A stretch of 64,000 bases of DNA from DASUPK01 sp963747425 (GCA_963747425.1 CAVVFJ010000014.1:62001-126000), one strand, 5' to 3'. Counted from the first letter of the stretch, positions 40,522-50,638 are shown. Numbers and translations: made by a program. The notes: generated by a model not told the origin, from the letters alone.

Positions 40522-41009
40522 AGCGAACCGACCCGGCTGACGCGCTGCCCCGGGCCGAGCGCATCCAGCGCCGCCCGCAGCTGGGTGCCGTCGGGTAGGC
40601 GCAGATCCGGATCCAGCTCGAGTAGGGGCGCGAGCACGAAGCGGCGAGAGGTGACCTCGGGATGCGGCAGCGTCAGCCTCTCCGTGCGCATCTCGGCGTC
40701 ACCGAGGAGCAGCAGGTCGATGTCGATCGGCCGGGGGCCGTGGCGCGGGCCGCCGAGCTCCCGCCCGTGGTCCGCCTCGATCGCCTTGCAGAGGTCGAGC
40801 AGCTCATCGGGGTCGAGCGCCGTCCTCACCCGGACAGCGGCGTTCAGGAAGTCCGGCTGGTCGAGGATCTCGCCGACGGGCTCGGTTTCGTAGAGCGACG
40901 AGGTGGCCTCGACCACCAAGCCGCGCGCCGACAGGTCCTCGATCGCTCGCGTCAGGTGCGACTCGCGATCGCCGACGTTGGAGCCGAGGCCCAGGTACCC
41001 CAGCCTCAT
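40518..41009 (-). CDS. folK: 2-amino-4-hydroxy-6-hydroxymethyldihydropteridine pyrophosphokinase
   Basis: HPPK, which pyrophosphorylates hydroxymethyl-dihydropterin before DHPS. 163 aa: YLGLGSNVGDRESHL at the start, SSLYETEPVG, DQPDFLNAAVRV and the signature GPRHGPRPIDIDLLLLGD (Mg-binding Asp pair), then LPHPEVTSRRFVLAPLLEL. It lies 32 bp after folB on the same strand. Confidence 0.97.
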   Translation of the reverse strand: MRLGYLGLGSNVGDRESHLTRAIEDLSARGLVVEATSSLYETEPVGEILDQPDFLNAAVRVRTALDPDELLDLCKAIEADHGRELGGPRHGPRPIDIDLLLLGDAEMRTERLTLPHPEVTSRRFVLAPLLELDPDLRLPDGTQLRAALDALGPGQRVSRVGSL

Positions 41010-41041
41010 TAAACGGGCCGCGCTGTCGCGCGCCCTCGCAT

Positions 41042-41461
41042 CTAGACACCCTCCTCGTCGTCCTGCTCACGGTCCAGCGATCGCTCCAGGGTCACCTCGA
41101 CCCCGGCCTCCTGCACCTGGTACGGCAGAGGCGGCTCCGGCTTGGCCGCCCGCACGCGGACCGACTCGCAGGCGAAACGCTCCATCAGCCGGCCCGCCAC
41201 CACCTGGCAGAGGCGCTCGAGCGTGCGGTAGCTCCTCTCGGTCGCGGCGAGGGCGACGATGTCGCAGACCTCCGAGTAGTCGACCGTGTCCTCGATCCGA
41301 TCGGTGAGGACGGCGTCGCATTCCGGGACGTCGAAGGTGAGGTCGAAATCCATTCGCTGGCCGACCTCTTGCTCGGAGTCGGTGACCCCGTGGTGCGTAT
41401 ATATGGAGAGGCCGCGAATCTCGACCTCGACCGACGGCTGTGCGCCCCCTTCGTCCATCAC
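41042..41461 (-). CDS. folB: Dihydroneopterin aldolase
   Basis: Cleaves dihydroneopterin to hydroxymethyl-dihydropterin and glycolaldehyde. 139 aa. VEIRGLSIYTHHGVTDSEQEVGQRMDFDLTFD, with YSEVCDIVALAATERSYRTLERLCQVVAGRL and the catalytic Lys region VRAAKPEPPLPYQ. ATG 41461 is 33 bp from the divergent hydrolase GTG. folP lies beyond that hydrolase, so the folate genes are split by a plus-strand insertion. Confidence 0.96.
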   Translation of the reverse strand: MMDEGGAQPSVEVEIRGLSIYTHHGVTDSEQEVGQRMDFDLTFDVPECDAVLTDRIEDTVDYSEVCDIVALAATERSYRTLERLCQVVAGRLMERFACESVRVRAAKPEPPLPYQVQEAGVEVTLERSLDREQDDEEGV

Positions 41462-41494
41462 CCCAAATTACCCGTTTGGTGTAGGACTTCGACG

Positions 41495-42427
41495 GTGAGC
41501 GCGTCTCCGCAGACGACAACGCTCGGGGAAGGGGAGCTCGCCACGGCGGTCTCCCATCACTTCGCCGACCTGAATCAGTGCCGGATGCACTACGTCGCGC
41601 GCGGAGAGGGCAAGCCGATCCTCTTCCTGCATGGCTTCCCGCAGTTCTGGTTCCTCTGGCGGCACCAGCTCGCCGACCTCGGCAACGACCACGCCGTCTA
41701 CGCGCCCGACATGCGCGGCTACAACCTCTCCTGCATTCCCGAGGAGGTCGAGGCGTACCGGATGCGGCACCTGCTGGTGGACATCCGCGAGCTGATCGAG
41801 AAGCTGGGGCTGGCCCCTGTGACGCTGGTTGGACACGACTGGGGCGGGATCGTCTCCTGGGCATTCGCCCTCAAATTCCCCGAGCTGCTCGAGCGCCTGG
41901 TGATCATCGACGGCCCCCCGCCGTTCACCTGGAACCGCGACCTCCGGGAGAGCCCCAAGCAGAGGGACGCAGTCAACTACATGCTGGAGTTCTCGAAGCC
42001 CTCGCCCAAGCCGGAGGAGATGCTGGCAGCCAACGACTTCTCGCTGATGGACGACCTGATGGTCCGGATCGGCGGGCAGGGGGCGCAGCTCTCGGACGCC
42101 GAGAGGGACGTCTACCACGAGGCCTGGGGGCAACCCGGCGCGCTCCGTGGCGGCCTCAACTACTACCGGGCCGCGCGCATGGGGGAGCAGGTCGCCGGCG
42201 GCGGGGTCCCCGAGGAGTACGCGAGCAAGATCACCTCTCAGACGGTTGGCGTGCCGACGCTCGTGATCTGGGGCGAGAACGACGCGGCGCTGCTCCCCAC
42301 CCTGACCAGGGGACTGAGCGAATGGGTCCCGCAGCTGCGGGTGGAGATAATCCCCGGCGCCGGGCACTGGGTTCCGTACGAGCGCCCCGAGCAGGTCAAC
42401 TCGCTGATCAGGGAGTTCGTGTCGTGA
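41495..42427 (+). CDS. Epoxide-hydrolase-like alpha/beta hydrolase
   Basis: 310 aa from GTG 41495. HGFPQFWFLWRHQL (oxyanion HGFP), nucleophile elbow VGHDWGGIVSW with Asp as in epoxide hydrolases, a cap region (about 150-225), acid WGENDAALLP and base IPGAGHWVPYERP. The complete triad and the HGFPQFW form point to the soluble epoxide hydrolase/fluoroacetate dehalogenase branch. It interrupts the minus-strand folP-folB-folK series and overlaps folP by 20 bp at its 3' end. It is not closely similar to the hydrolase at 36946-37818. Confidence 0.88.
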   Translation: MSASPQTTTLGEGELATAVSHHFADLNQCRMHYVARGEGKPILFLHGFPQFWFLWRHQLADLGNDHAVYAPDMRGYNLSCIPEEVEAYRMRHLLVDIRELIEKLGLAPVTLVGHDWGGIVSWAFALKFPELLERLVIIDGPPPFTWNRDLRESPKQRDAVNYMLEFSKPSPKPEEMLAANDFSLMDDLMVRIGGQGAQLSDAERDVYHEAWGQPGALRGGLNYYRAARMGEQVAGGGVPEEYASKITSQTVGVPTLVIWGENDAALLPTLTRGLSEWVPQLRVEIIPGAGHWVPYERPEQVNSLIREFVS

Positions 42428-43211
42428 CCATGGCCTCGGCGACGGTGAGGGCCTGGCGCATCGGCCCGACGTCGTGGACGCGCATCATGCCGGCGCCGTT
42501 CGCGTAGGCGATCACGTTCGACGCAATCGTTCCGCCGAGCCGCTGGTCGACGCCGGCGCCCGTCAGCTTGCCGATGAAGCTCTTCCGGGAGGAACCGAAT
42601 GCGATCGGCCTGCCCAGTTCAGCCAGCTCTCCGAGCCGGCGGTGAAGCTCGAGGTTGTGCTCGACCGTCTTGCCGAATCCGATCCCGGGATCGATCCAGA
42701 TCCGATCCTCGACGATGCCCTCGGAGGTCGCGAACTCGATCCGCTCCGCGAAGAATGCCTTGACGTCGTCGACGACGTCCTCATAGCTGGGTTCCTCCTG
42801 CATCGTCCGGGGATCCCCGAGCATGTGCATGAGCACGACCTCCGCGTCGCGCTCGGCGCAGAGGCCGGCCAGCTCCGGCTCTGCGCGAAGCCCGGTCACG
42901 TCGTTGACCATCGTGGCCCCGGCATCGAGGGCGGTCTCGGCGATGGCGACCTTCGAGGTGTCGATCGAGACCGCCGATCCGTCGGCTGCCAGCGCCTCGA
43001 CCACCGGGGCGACCCGACGGAGCTCCTCGTCGGCGCTGACGGCCTCCGCCCCGGGCCGGGTCGATTCGCCGCCGATGTCGAGGACGTCCGCCCCCTCGTC
43101 GACGAGCTCCCGGCCGTGGGCGATCGCCCGCTGCGGATCGAGGAACTCGCCCCCGTCCGAGAACGAGTCGGGCGTCACGTTGACGACCCCCATGATCTTC
43201 GCCCGCTCCAC
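42408..43211 (-). CDS. folP: Dihydropteroate synthase
   Basis: Condenses pABA with the pterin pyrophosphate; target of sulfonamides. 267 aa: IMGVVNVTPDSFSDGGEF (residues 7-24), IGGESTRPGAEAVS, VSIDTSKVAIAETALDAGATMVNDVTGL, and the late segment IAFGSSRKSFIGKL with the conserved Lys/Arg. Complete. It is preceded, 7 bp upstream, by a small lipoprotein gene on the same strand, where folE often sits in actinobacteria. Confidence 0.97.
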   Translation of the reverse strand: MERAKIMGVVNVTPDSFSDGGEFLDPQRAIAHGRELVDEGADVLDIGGESTRPGAEAVSADEELRRVAPVVEALAADGSAVSIDTSKVAIAETALDAGATMVNDVTGLRAEPELAGLCAERDAEVVLMHMLGDPRTMQEEPSYEDVVDDVKAFFAERIEFATSEGIVEDRIWIDPGIGFGKTVEHNLELHRRLGELAELGRPIAFGSSRKSFIGKLTGAGVDQRLGGTIASNVIAYANGAGMMRVHDVGPMRQALTVAEAMVTTRTP

Positions 43212-43218
43212 GCCGCTC

Positions 43219-43542
43219 CTACTGCGCCCGGATCAGCTGCCCGTCGGGAGTCAGCTCGACGAAGTGATGCGTCTGCCCATCTCGGAAGCTCTGACACTGG
43301 TTGGCGGGCTGATCGTCCACGGCCTGACGCGGATCGTGGGCGATGTCGACAGCCCAGTCGGAAAGCCCCGGCAGGCTCTCGGACAGACATGGCCCGTTAC
43401 CGAGGTCGCGCTTCGCCTGCCCGGCGAAGAGGAACTGCGCGGCTGCGACGGCCTTGTCCCTGTCCCCCTGGCCGGCGTCAGACCCACTCCCACACCCTGC
43501 AATCAGGGCGCCGAGCACAAGAGCTGTCGCGGCAAAGCGCAT
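43219..43542 (-). CDS. Small lipoprotein, 107 aa
   Basis: MRFAATALVLGALIAGCGSG is a standard lipoprotein signal with lipobox IAGC (Cys about residue 17). The mature part is small, with two further Cys residues (NGPCLSE and NQCQSF) that may form a disulfide. Start ATG 43542 was chosen to put the signal at the N-terminus; GTG 43560 is also in frame. No family recognised. It is in an operon with folP. Confidence 0.7.
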   Translation of the reverse strand: MRFAATALVLGALIAGCGSGSDAGQGDRDKAVAAAQFLFAGQAKRDLGNGPCLSESLPGLSDWAVDIAHDPRQAVDDQPANQCQSFRDGQTHHFVELTPDGQLIRAQ

Positions 43543-43568
43543 AGACGCAAGTATCCCCACCGCTGCTC

Positions 43569-43645
43569 GCGCGGGTGGCGCCGGATTTGGTCGCTGGCGC
43601 GACTGTTTTCCGCGTCTGCGACAAATCCGGCGACAGGACCCGCGC
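43569..43645 (+). repeat. Long two-part hairpin element, copy 2 (ftsH-lipoprotein gap)
   Basis: Plus-strand reading: outer stem GCGCGGGT/ACCCGCGC (43569-43576 with 43638-43645), internal loop GG versus ACAGG, and a 15-bp inner stem CGCCGGATTTG-(G)-TCGC with GCGACAAATCCGGCG (43579-43594 with 43618-43632, one bulged G). It shares the GGGT-GG and ACAGG-ACCC flanks and the CCGGA(A)TTTG core with copy 1 at 27174-27247. Confidence 0.7.
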
Positions 43646-43670
43646 GCCTCAGCGCTGGTGAACAGCGGGT

Positions 43671-45632
<1,962 letters not shown>

Positions 45633-45704
45633 GGTGGGATCCCTTGCCCGAGCTGTACGCGGAATTTGCGGCCCCGGATCTACGGCGAGGGTACCAGCGT
45701 TGCT

Positions 45705-46250
45705 CTAGCTGCCCTGCGTGTTTTCCCGCAGCGCGGCCACGTATGAGAGGTTCCGGAACCTCTCGCCGTGATCCAGTCCATATCCGATCGCGAACCGGTT
45801 CGGAATCTCGAATCCGACGTAGCGAACCGGAAGGTCAACCCGCCGGCGCTCCGGCTTGGTGAGCAGCGCGCACACCTCGATCGACTTCGGTCCGCGGGCC
45901 TGCAGGTTGCGCAGCAGATAGTGGAGGGTGAGACCGGAGTCGATGATGTCCTCGACGATCAGGACGTCGCGGTCGGCGATCGGCGCGTCCAGGTCCTTGA
46001 GGATCCGGACGACGCCCGAGGAGTCGGTGGATGAGCCGTAGCTCGAGACCGCCATGAAGTCGAGCTCGCAGTCGATCGTCATCTGGCGCATCAGGTCGGC
46101 GAGGAAGGGAACGGCGCCCTTCAGGATCGCGACGAGCAGCGGGGCGCGCCCCTCGTAGTCGCGGCTGACCTCGACGCCGAGCTCTGCAACTCGGCGCTGC
46201 AGATCGTCCTCCGTGACGAGCACCTCGCCGATCGCATCGTCGGATTCCAC
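45705..46250 (-). CDS. hpt: Hypoxanthine phosphoribosyltransferase
   Basis: Purine salvage enzyme. 181 aa. The PRPP-binding motif VLIVEDIIDSGLTLHYLL is at about residues 97-114, LVAILKGAVPFLADLMR at 37-53, the base-binding region is KPERRRVDLPVRYVGFEIPN, and LDHGERFRNLSYVAAL closes the fold. It lies 12 bp from tilS in one operon, with ftsH 72 bp downstream. Confidence 0.97.
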   Translation of the reverse strand: MESDDAIGEVLVTEDDLQRRVAELGVEVSRDYEGRAPLLVAILKGAVPFLADLMRQMTIDCELDFMAVSSYGSSTDSSGVVRILKDLDAPIADRDVLIVEDIIDSGLTLHYLLRNLQARGPKSIEVCALLTKPERRRVDLPVRYVGFEIPNRFAIGYGLDHGERFRNLSYVAALRENTQGS

Positions 46251-46262
46251 TCGCCCCCCAGT

Positions 46263-47606
46263 CTATGGACCGAGCTGGGAGGCCCTGAGAACCGCGGACT
46301 CGCCGGCGCCCGGCCGTGCGGCGAACTCCTCCGAGACCGCCACGCCGGCGATCCATGCGACTCGCCCGTCAGCGGTGACGACCGGCAGCGCGTGCCGCAG
46401 TGCGCGGGGCACCTTGCGGTCGGTGAAGAGGTCCTGGAGCGACTTCGATCCGTCCAGACCGAGGGGCCGCATCCTGTCGCCCTCGCGCCAAGCGCGCACG
46501 GTGACCGAACGGCCGAGCGCCGAGGGATCGAGGACGGCGAGGTCCGGCCCCTCGGCGGAGGGGACTCCGGCCGCGAGCTCCGCGCGCACCTCCCAGGAAC
46601 CGAAGCGGCACGCGCCAGGCACGGTCAGCGTGGCCTCCGCGGGCTCCGCGGTCCGGACTGCCGTGAAACGGACATGGCCGTGCTCGACGTGGGCCTCCAC
46701 TCCTCCACCCAGTTCGATCACCCCGCCCTCCGGGCGGTTGGCGAGCCTCCAGATCTGGCCCGCCCTCGTCCTGCCGAGCGGGACCGAGATTCCAGTCGCC
46801 CGCTCGGCCAGCCTCCGCAGCGCAATCCGGCGCACCGCGGGATCCATCGCCTCGAGGGCGTCTCGACCGATCGCGCCGGCGAGCTCCGCTCCGGATTCGG
46901 CCAGCGCGTCGGCGGCGAGCCGCTCCAGGGTCTCGGCCTCCTCCGCGAGCTCCGCCTGGGTCTCGGCGATCGTCGCCTCCGCCTCCGGCCCGATCTCTCG
47001 CAGAACAGGGAGCACCTCGTTGCGAATCCTGTTGCGTGCGTACACGGGCTCCAGGTTGCTGGCGTCGTCGCGGAAGGGAAGCCCCGCCTCGGCTGCCAGC
47101 TCTCGTACTTGCTCACGGCCCAGCGAGAGGATCGGCCGCACGACCGCACCCCGATGCGCCCGCAGGCCGAGGAGCGCGCGTCGGCCGGGGGAGGTGACGA
47201 GCCGATAGAGGATGGTCTCCGCGAGGTCGGTTCTGGTGTGTCCGGTGGCGATCCAGTCGAGCCCGCGTGCTTTCCGCAGTCGCTCGGCAGCCGCGTAGCG
47301 GGCCTCGCGCGCCTCCGCCTGGACGTTTCCTTCGCCGAGGTCCGGCAGCTCGACCTCCAGCTCGATGCCGAGCCTGGCGCAGAGCTCCGCGCAGGTCGCG
47401 GCGTCGAGGTCCGAGTCGGGACGAAGGCTGTAATTGAGATGGAGAGCGATCACCGCCTCGGCGCCGAGGGCCTCCACCAGGCCGGCCGCGGCCGCGGCCG
47501 AGTCCGCGCCGCCGGAGATCAGGACGACCCCGCGAGATCCCTCAGGGACCAGGCCGCTCGCTCGAACGGTGGAGGCGAGGCCCGAAAGGGCCCTGGCAGC
47601 TGTCAT
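46263..47606 (-). CDS. tilS: tRNA(Ile)-lysidine synthase
   Basis: Converts the wobble C34 of tRNA-Ile(CAU) to lysidine. 447 aa: PP-loop LISGGADSAAAAAGL (about residues 29-43), ATGHTRTDLAETILYRL, GLRAHRGAVVRPIL, FRDDASNLEPVYARNRIRNEVLP, and a C-terminal substrate domain (about 370-440) with RAWREGDRMRPLGLDGSKSLQDLFTDRKVPRALR. Normal length and all motifs present. It is divergent from the CAP-domain gene across 138 bp. Confidence 0.96.
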   Translation of the reverse strand: MTAARALSGLASTVRASGLVPEGSRGVVLISGGADSAAAAAGLVEALGAEAVIALHLNYSLRPDSDLDAATCAELCARLGIELEVELPDLGEGNVQAEAREARYAAAERLRKARGLDWIATGHTRTDLAETILYRLVTSPGRRALLGLRAHRGAVVRPILSLGREQVRELAAEAGLPFRDDASNLEPVYARNRIRNEVLPVLREIGPEAEATIAETQAELAEEAETLERLAADALAESGAELAGAIGRDALEAMDPAVRRIALRRLAERATGISVPLGRTRAGQIWRLANRPEGGVIELGGGVEAHVEHGHVRFTAVRTAEPAEATLTVPGACRFGSWEVRAELAAGVPSAEGPDLAVLDPSALGRSVTVRAWREGDRMRPLGLDGSKSLQDLFTDRKVPRALRHALPVVTADGRVAWIAGVAVSEEFAARPGAGESAVLRASQLGP

Positions 47607-47744
47607 GGCGCCGATTGTAGGAACGGGCGTAGGGGCTTTTCACATCGTCGAAACGTCCAATCGCCTTGAAGGGGGCTAAAGGACGCGCGATTGATTCTCC
47701 GGGCCGCTCATTCAGACGGCCGGTGAGCAATCGATGCAGAACAT

Positions 47745-48446
47745 GTGTCGAGAACGAGAAAGATCCTCAGCGTCATCGGCCTCGTGGCCGCCTGGACGGT
47801 CGTCAGTGCCTCATCGGCCTCCGCGGCCGACTGCGGGCCCGTCGGCACCGATGTCACAGGGCTGACCGAGCCCCAGATGGAGAGCTCGATCGCCTGTCTG
47901 ATCAATCAGGAGAGGGCCTCGCGTGGCCTGCGGTCGGTCGCCCCCAACGGGGACCTCCGCCAGGCGGCGCTGAGCCACTCGAACGAGATGATCAGCGACG
48001 GCTACTTCGAGCACACCTCCCCCGCGGGCGTCACCTTCATGGACCGGATCGAGTCCACCGGCTACATTCGCAAGGCTCGGAGCTGGGTCATCGGCGAGAA
48101 CCTCGTCTGGGGCACCGGGCCGCGGAGCACACCCCAGGCCCTCGTCACGGCCTGGATGAACAGCCCGCCCCATCGCGAGAACCTGCTGAGGCCGAATTTC
48201 CGCGAGATCGGGATCGCGGCGGTCCCCGGCACCCCCGAGAGCCAGAGCGACCTGACCGGAGTCACGGTTTCGAGCGAGTACGGCTACCGCACCCTCGTCA
48301 AGGGCAAGAAGGCCAAGGCAAGGTCCCGGAAGCCCAGGGGGTCGAGCGCCAAGGCGCGTAAGGCCCGCGCCCACAAGCACAAGCACCACAAGCACCACAA
48401 GCACAAGCACAAGCATCACAAGCACAAGCACCACAAGCACAACTAG
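47745..48446 (+). CDS. Secreted CAP-domain (SCP/PR-1) protein with His/Lys repeat tail
   Basis: 233 aa. The signal peptide (about 1-28, ILSVIGLVAAWTVVSASSASA) is followed by a CAP domain: LINQERASRGLRSV, LSHSNEMISDGYFEHTSPAG, GENLVWG, WMNSPPHRENLLRPNFREIG. The C-terminal 55 residues turn basic (KGKKAKARSRKPRGSSAKARKA) and end in about 24 residues of only His and Lys plus one final Asn. Such a tail could bind Zn/Cu/Ni or acidic wall polymers. CAP proteins of this bacterial type are often linked to the cell wall; catalytic activity is uncertain. Start GTG 47745. Confidence 0.85.
   Translation: MSRTRKILSVIGLVAAWTVVSASSASAADCGPVGTDVTGLTEPQMESSIACLINQERASRGLRSVAPNGDLRQAALSHSNEMISDGYFEHTSPAGVTFMDRIESTGYIRKARSWVIGENLVWGTGPRSTPQALVTAWMNSPPHRENLLRPNFREIGIAAVPGTPESQSDLTGVTVSSEYGYRTLVKGKKAKARSRKPRGSSAKARKARAHKHKHHKHHKHKHKHHKHKHHKHN
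48370..48443 (+). repeat. CAC/AAG codon repeat encoding the His/Lys tail
   Basis: Roughly 70 bp of CACAAG, CACCACAAG and CATCACAAG units in tandem, strictly in frame. Likely to change length by slippage between strains. Confidence 0.75.
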
Positions 48447-48455
48447 CCCGGCGCC

Positions 48456-49667
48456 CTACTCCATCGCCGGTCGGGCTATATAGAGGGAGATCGCCTCGGG
48501 AAACCCCTTGAGCACGACCTCTCCGATGGCGTCGAACCGCAGGAAGTCGGACCCCTTGACCGCTTCGACCAGGGCCTCGGTGACCAGGACCTCGCCGCCC
48601 AGTGCCCTGGTGACGACCCGGTGGGCGAGGTTGACGTCGCCTCCGAAGTAGTCGCCGTCCCTGAACACCGCCGCCCCGTGATGAATCCCGACTCTGGGCT
48701 GAGGGCGCTCCTGGAAGAGGGCGAGGAAGCCGACGGCCCACTCGGTCAGCGTCGCCGGCTCCGGCGAGACGACCATCACCTCGTCGCCGATCGTCTTCAC
48801 GATGGTGGCCTCTGAGGGCAGGGTCGCCTCGACCGTGTCGACGAACCGCTCGATCATGTCGAGGGCCTCCTCGTCTCCCTCCTCCTCGGTGTACCTCGTG
48901 AAGCCCGTGAGGTCGACGAAGCAGAACGTCATCGACACGCGTGCCAGGCCGCGGCCGGCACCGGCGATGTCGGCCTCCATGTGCCCGACCACGTCCTGCT
49001 CGATGTAGAAGCGCAGGTAGCGGTTGTGCATGTACTCCATCAGCGGCGTGGTGACCGGGAGCAGGTCGGCGGCCAGCTCACCCATCTCCTCCGCGATCTC
49101 GAGTGGCGGAACCTCCTCCTGCATGAGCGGCTCGTGGATGTAGAGGTGGAACAGCCGGACCTCGGAGTCGGCGACCTTGCGGATCGACTGGGCGTAGACC
49201 CTGACCAGCTGGAGGAAGGCAACCAGCGGGAACCCCGAGGAGAGGACGTCGGCGCAATGCCGCATTGCCCTCAGGTCCTCCTCGTTGAGCCTCCCCTCCG
49301 CTCCCATCGGCGTCCCCAGCAAGGTCATCAGCCGTTCGATCAGCTCCGGCTCGAGCCCGGTCAGCTCGGCCGCCTTCTCCCGCGTGTAGTGCCCCTCCGG
49401 GACCTGGAAGAGATCCTCCGCAAAGCCGAAGGCGAGCCGGCCACCGCGGGCGGCCTCCCTGATCGCATCGACCGAGTAGCCCCGCTCCCGCATCCGGGAG
49501 ATCACCCGCGCCTGGGCCGCGGAGGCCGGCGTCCAGCGACCGTCCTCGACCGGGACCAGTCCCTCCCCGGCCCACCGCTTCAACGTCGACGCGGAGACGC
49601 CGGCGATCCGGCTGGCGTCGGCCAGCGAGATGGCGTTGTCCCGATCGTCCCCGTCAGCGGGGTTCAT
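48456..49667 (-). CDS. MerR-type DNA-binding domain fused to class III nucleotide cyclase
   Basis: 403 aa from ATG 49667 behind AGGGGG. Residues about 14-80 are a MerR-like helix-turn-helix (ISLADASRIAGVSASTLKRWAGEGLVPVEDGRWT, then RVISRMRERGYSVDAIREAA). Residues about 85-235 are helical, like the regulatory part of actinobacterial adenylate cyclases. Residues about 240-400 are the cyclase: FCFVDLTGFTRYTEEEGDEEAL (first metal Asp), VKTIGDEVMVVS (Lys for adenine, second Asp) and YFGGDVNLAHRVV (Asn and Arg of the transition state). All catalytic residues are present, favouring cAMP as product. There is no membrane segment. Confidence 0.88.
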   Translation of the reverse strand: MNPADGDDRDNAISLADASRIAGVSASTLKRWAGEGLVPVEDGRWTPASAAQARVISRMRERGYSVDAIREAARGGRLAFGFAEDLFQVPEGHYTREKAAELTGLEPELIERLMTLLGTPMGAEGRLNEEDLRAMRHCADVLSSGFPLVAFLQLVRVYAQSIRKVADSEVRLFHLYIHEPLMQEEVPPLEIAEEMGELAADLLPVTTPLMEYMHNRYLRFYIEQDVVGHMEADIAGAGRGLARVSMTFCFVDLTGFTRYTEEEGDEEALDMIERFVDTVEATLPSEATIVKTIGDEVMVVSPEPATLTEWAVGFLALFQERPQPRVGIHHGAAVFRDGDYFGGDVNLAHRVVTRALGGEVLVTEALVEAVKGSDFLRFDAIGEVVLKGFPEAISLYIARPAME

Positions 49668-49685
49668 GCCGTACCCCCTGAAGAA

Positions 49686-49730
49686 GCGACGGGGCCGCAG
49701 AGCCCCGTCGCCTGCGGGCTTTGGGCCCGC
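49686..49730 (-). terminator. Tandem hairpins in the cyclase leader, attenuator candidate
   Basis: Minus strand: GCGGGC-CCAAA-GCCCGC (49714-49730), then a perfect 10-bp hairpin GCGACGGGGC-TCTGCG-GCCCCGTCGC (49686-49711) followed by TTCTTC, ending 18 nt before the ATG. It could end transcription early or shape the ribosome site. Alternatively the hairpin DNA is coding for an N-terminal extension from 49754. Confidence 0.5.
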
Positions 49731-49843
49731 TTCGTCGGCCAGCGGCGCCTGCACGCCTCGCGGTGTCCTGTCGCCGATCCCAGTCGCCGGGGGACCTGCA
49801 GACCGGGGACCCGCTTCCGGCCCAAGTTGTGCGAATCGAATTG

Positions 49844-49871
49844 AGCTTACGCCCCTGCCGGGTCAAGTCAA
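49844..49871 (-). promoter_or_regulatory. Promoter candidate for MerR-cyclase gene
   Basis: Minus strand: -35 TTGACT (49866-49871), 16-bp spacer, -10 TAAGCT (49844-49849). It implies a leader of about 170 nt that contains the two hairpins. Confidence 0.45.
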
Positions 49872-49906
49872 TGGCGCTGGACAGGGGCACTATGGCCGGC
49901 GTCCGA

Positions 49907-50335
49907 TTAGTCAATGGCGAGGTGCGGGTACTTCTCCGAGACGAGCTCGCGATAGCGGGAGAAGAGGGGCTTGGCGGCGGGGAAGAAGCGCAGAGCCGCG
50001 CCTGCATCCTCGATGTTCGTCCGGAGCCTGCCGCGAGCGATTGCGATCGCGGGGTTCTCCCTGCCCTGAAAGACCCGGTTGGCGACGGTCGACTCCATGC
50101 TCAGCCGGAGCTTCGCGTGGGTGCGCGACCGCCTCGAGAAGTCCCAGCGGAGGCAGTGGCGGCCGCCGTCGTCGCGGGCCACGTTGACCGCCAGCTTCAG
50201 GTCGGGGAACTCGATCCGCAGCGGAGCGGCGGCCGCGCGCAAGCGGGGGCCGTCGTCGGGGTCGCCGTCGATCTCACGCAGGACGGTGTCGAGAATCTCC
50301 TTGAGCTCCTTCTTTGTCAGCTCGTCCGCGGACAT
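49907..50335 (-). CDS. Hypothetical protein, weakly SCP2-like, 142 aa
   Basis: Starts at ATG 50335 (MSADELTKKELKEIL). The middle and end (RLSMESTVANRVFQGRENPAIAIARGRLRTNIEDAGAALRFFPAAKPLFSRY) resemble SCP2/sterol-carrier-type proteins seen in actinobacteria, but the match is by eye only. No signal or membrane helix. It lies 22 bp downstream of a 65-aa helical protein gene, probably one operon. Confidence 0.65.
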   Translation of the reverse strand: MSADELTKKELKEILDTVLREIDGDPDDGPRLRAAAAPLRIEFPDLKLAVNVARDDGGRHCLRWDFSRRSRTHAKLRLSMESTVANRVFQGRENPAIAIARGRLRTNIEDAGAALRFFPAAKPLFSRYRELVSEKYPHLAID

Positions 50336-50357
50336 CTGCCTAACCCTCGACCTGAGG

Positions 50358-50555
50358 TCAACCCTTTCCCTTGCCCCGCACCGAGGATTCGATCCTGCCG
50401 AGCTGATCGCGGACCTCCCGGCCTCGCTTGGCGACCTCATCGAGCAACTCGACCGCCCGATCGCGCGTGCTCGCGGCGGAGCCCGCGGTCGCCTCGAAGG
50501 TCCGCTCGATCGCCGAGCGCAGCGCCTCCGACGGCTTCTCCGGCACAGGGATCAT
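50358..50555 (-). CDS. Small helical protein, 65 aa
   Basis: Amphipathic helical protein (SEALRSAIERTFEATAGSAASTRDRAVELLDEVAKRGREVRDQL) with a basic GKGKG tail. Composition resembles phasin- or granule-associated small proteins. ATG 50555. Not recognised further. It precedes the weakly SCP2-like gene. Confidence 0.55.
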   Translation of the reverse strand: MIPVPEKPSEALRSAIERTFEATAGSAASTRDRAVELLDEVAKRGREVRDQLGRIESSVRGKGKG

Positions 50556-50638
50556 GAGTTGATCGGGTTGCTCCTCGCTTCGCTGCGGAGCACCCTCCCA
50601 TCAAGCCTACTCCCGCGTGGCGGCCATATGCTCGCGCG

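Noticed and set aside
41369..41494. N-terminal extension of the epoxide-hydrolase-like gene
   Set aside because: It would overlap folB on the other strand and adds no conserved sequence; GTG 41495 fits the fold.
47607..47744. Possible second c-di-AMP riboswitch before the CAP-domain gene
   Set aside because: None of the conserved GGGGACCCA, GGGGnnAATC or CAGCTAACC blocks is present.
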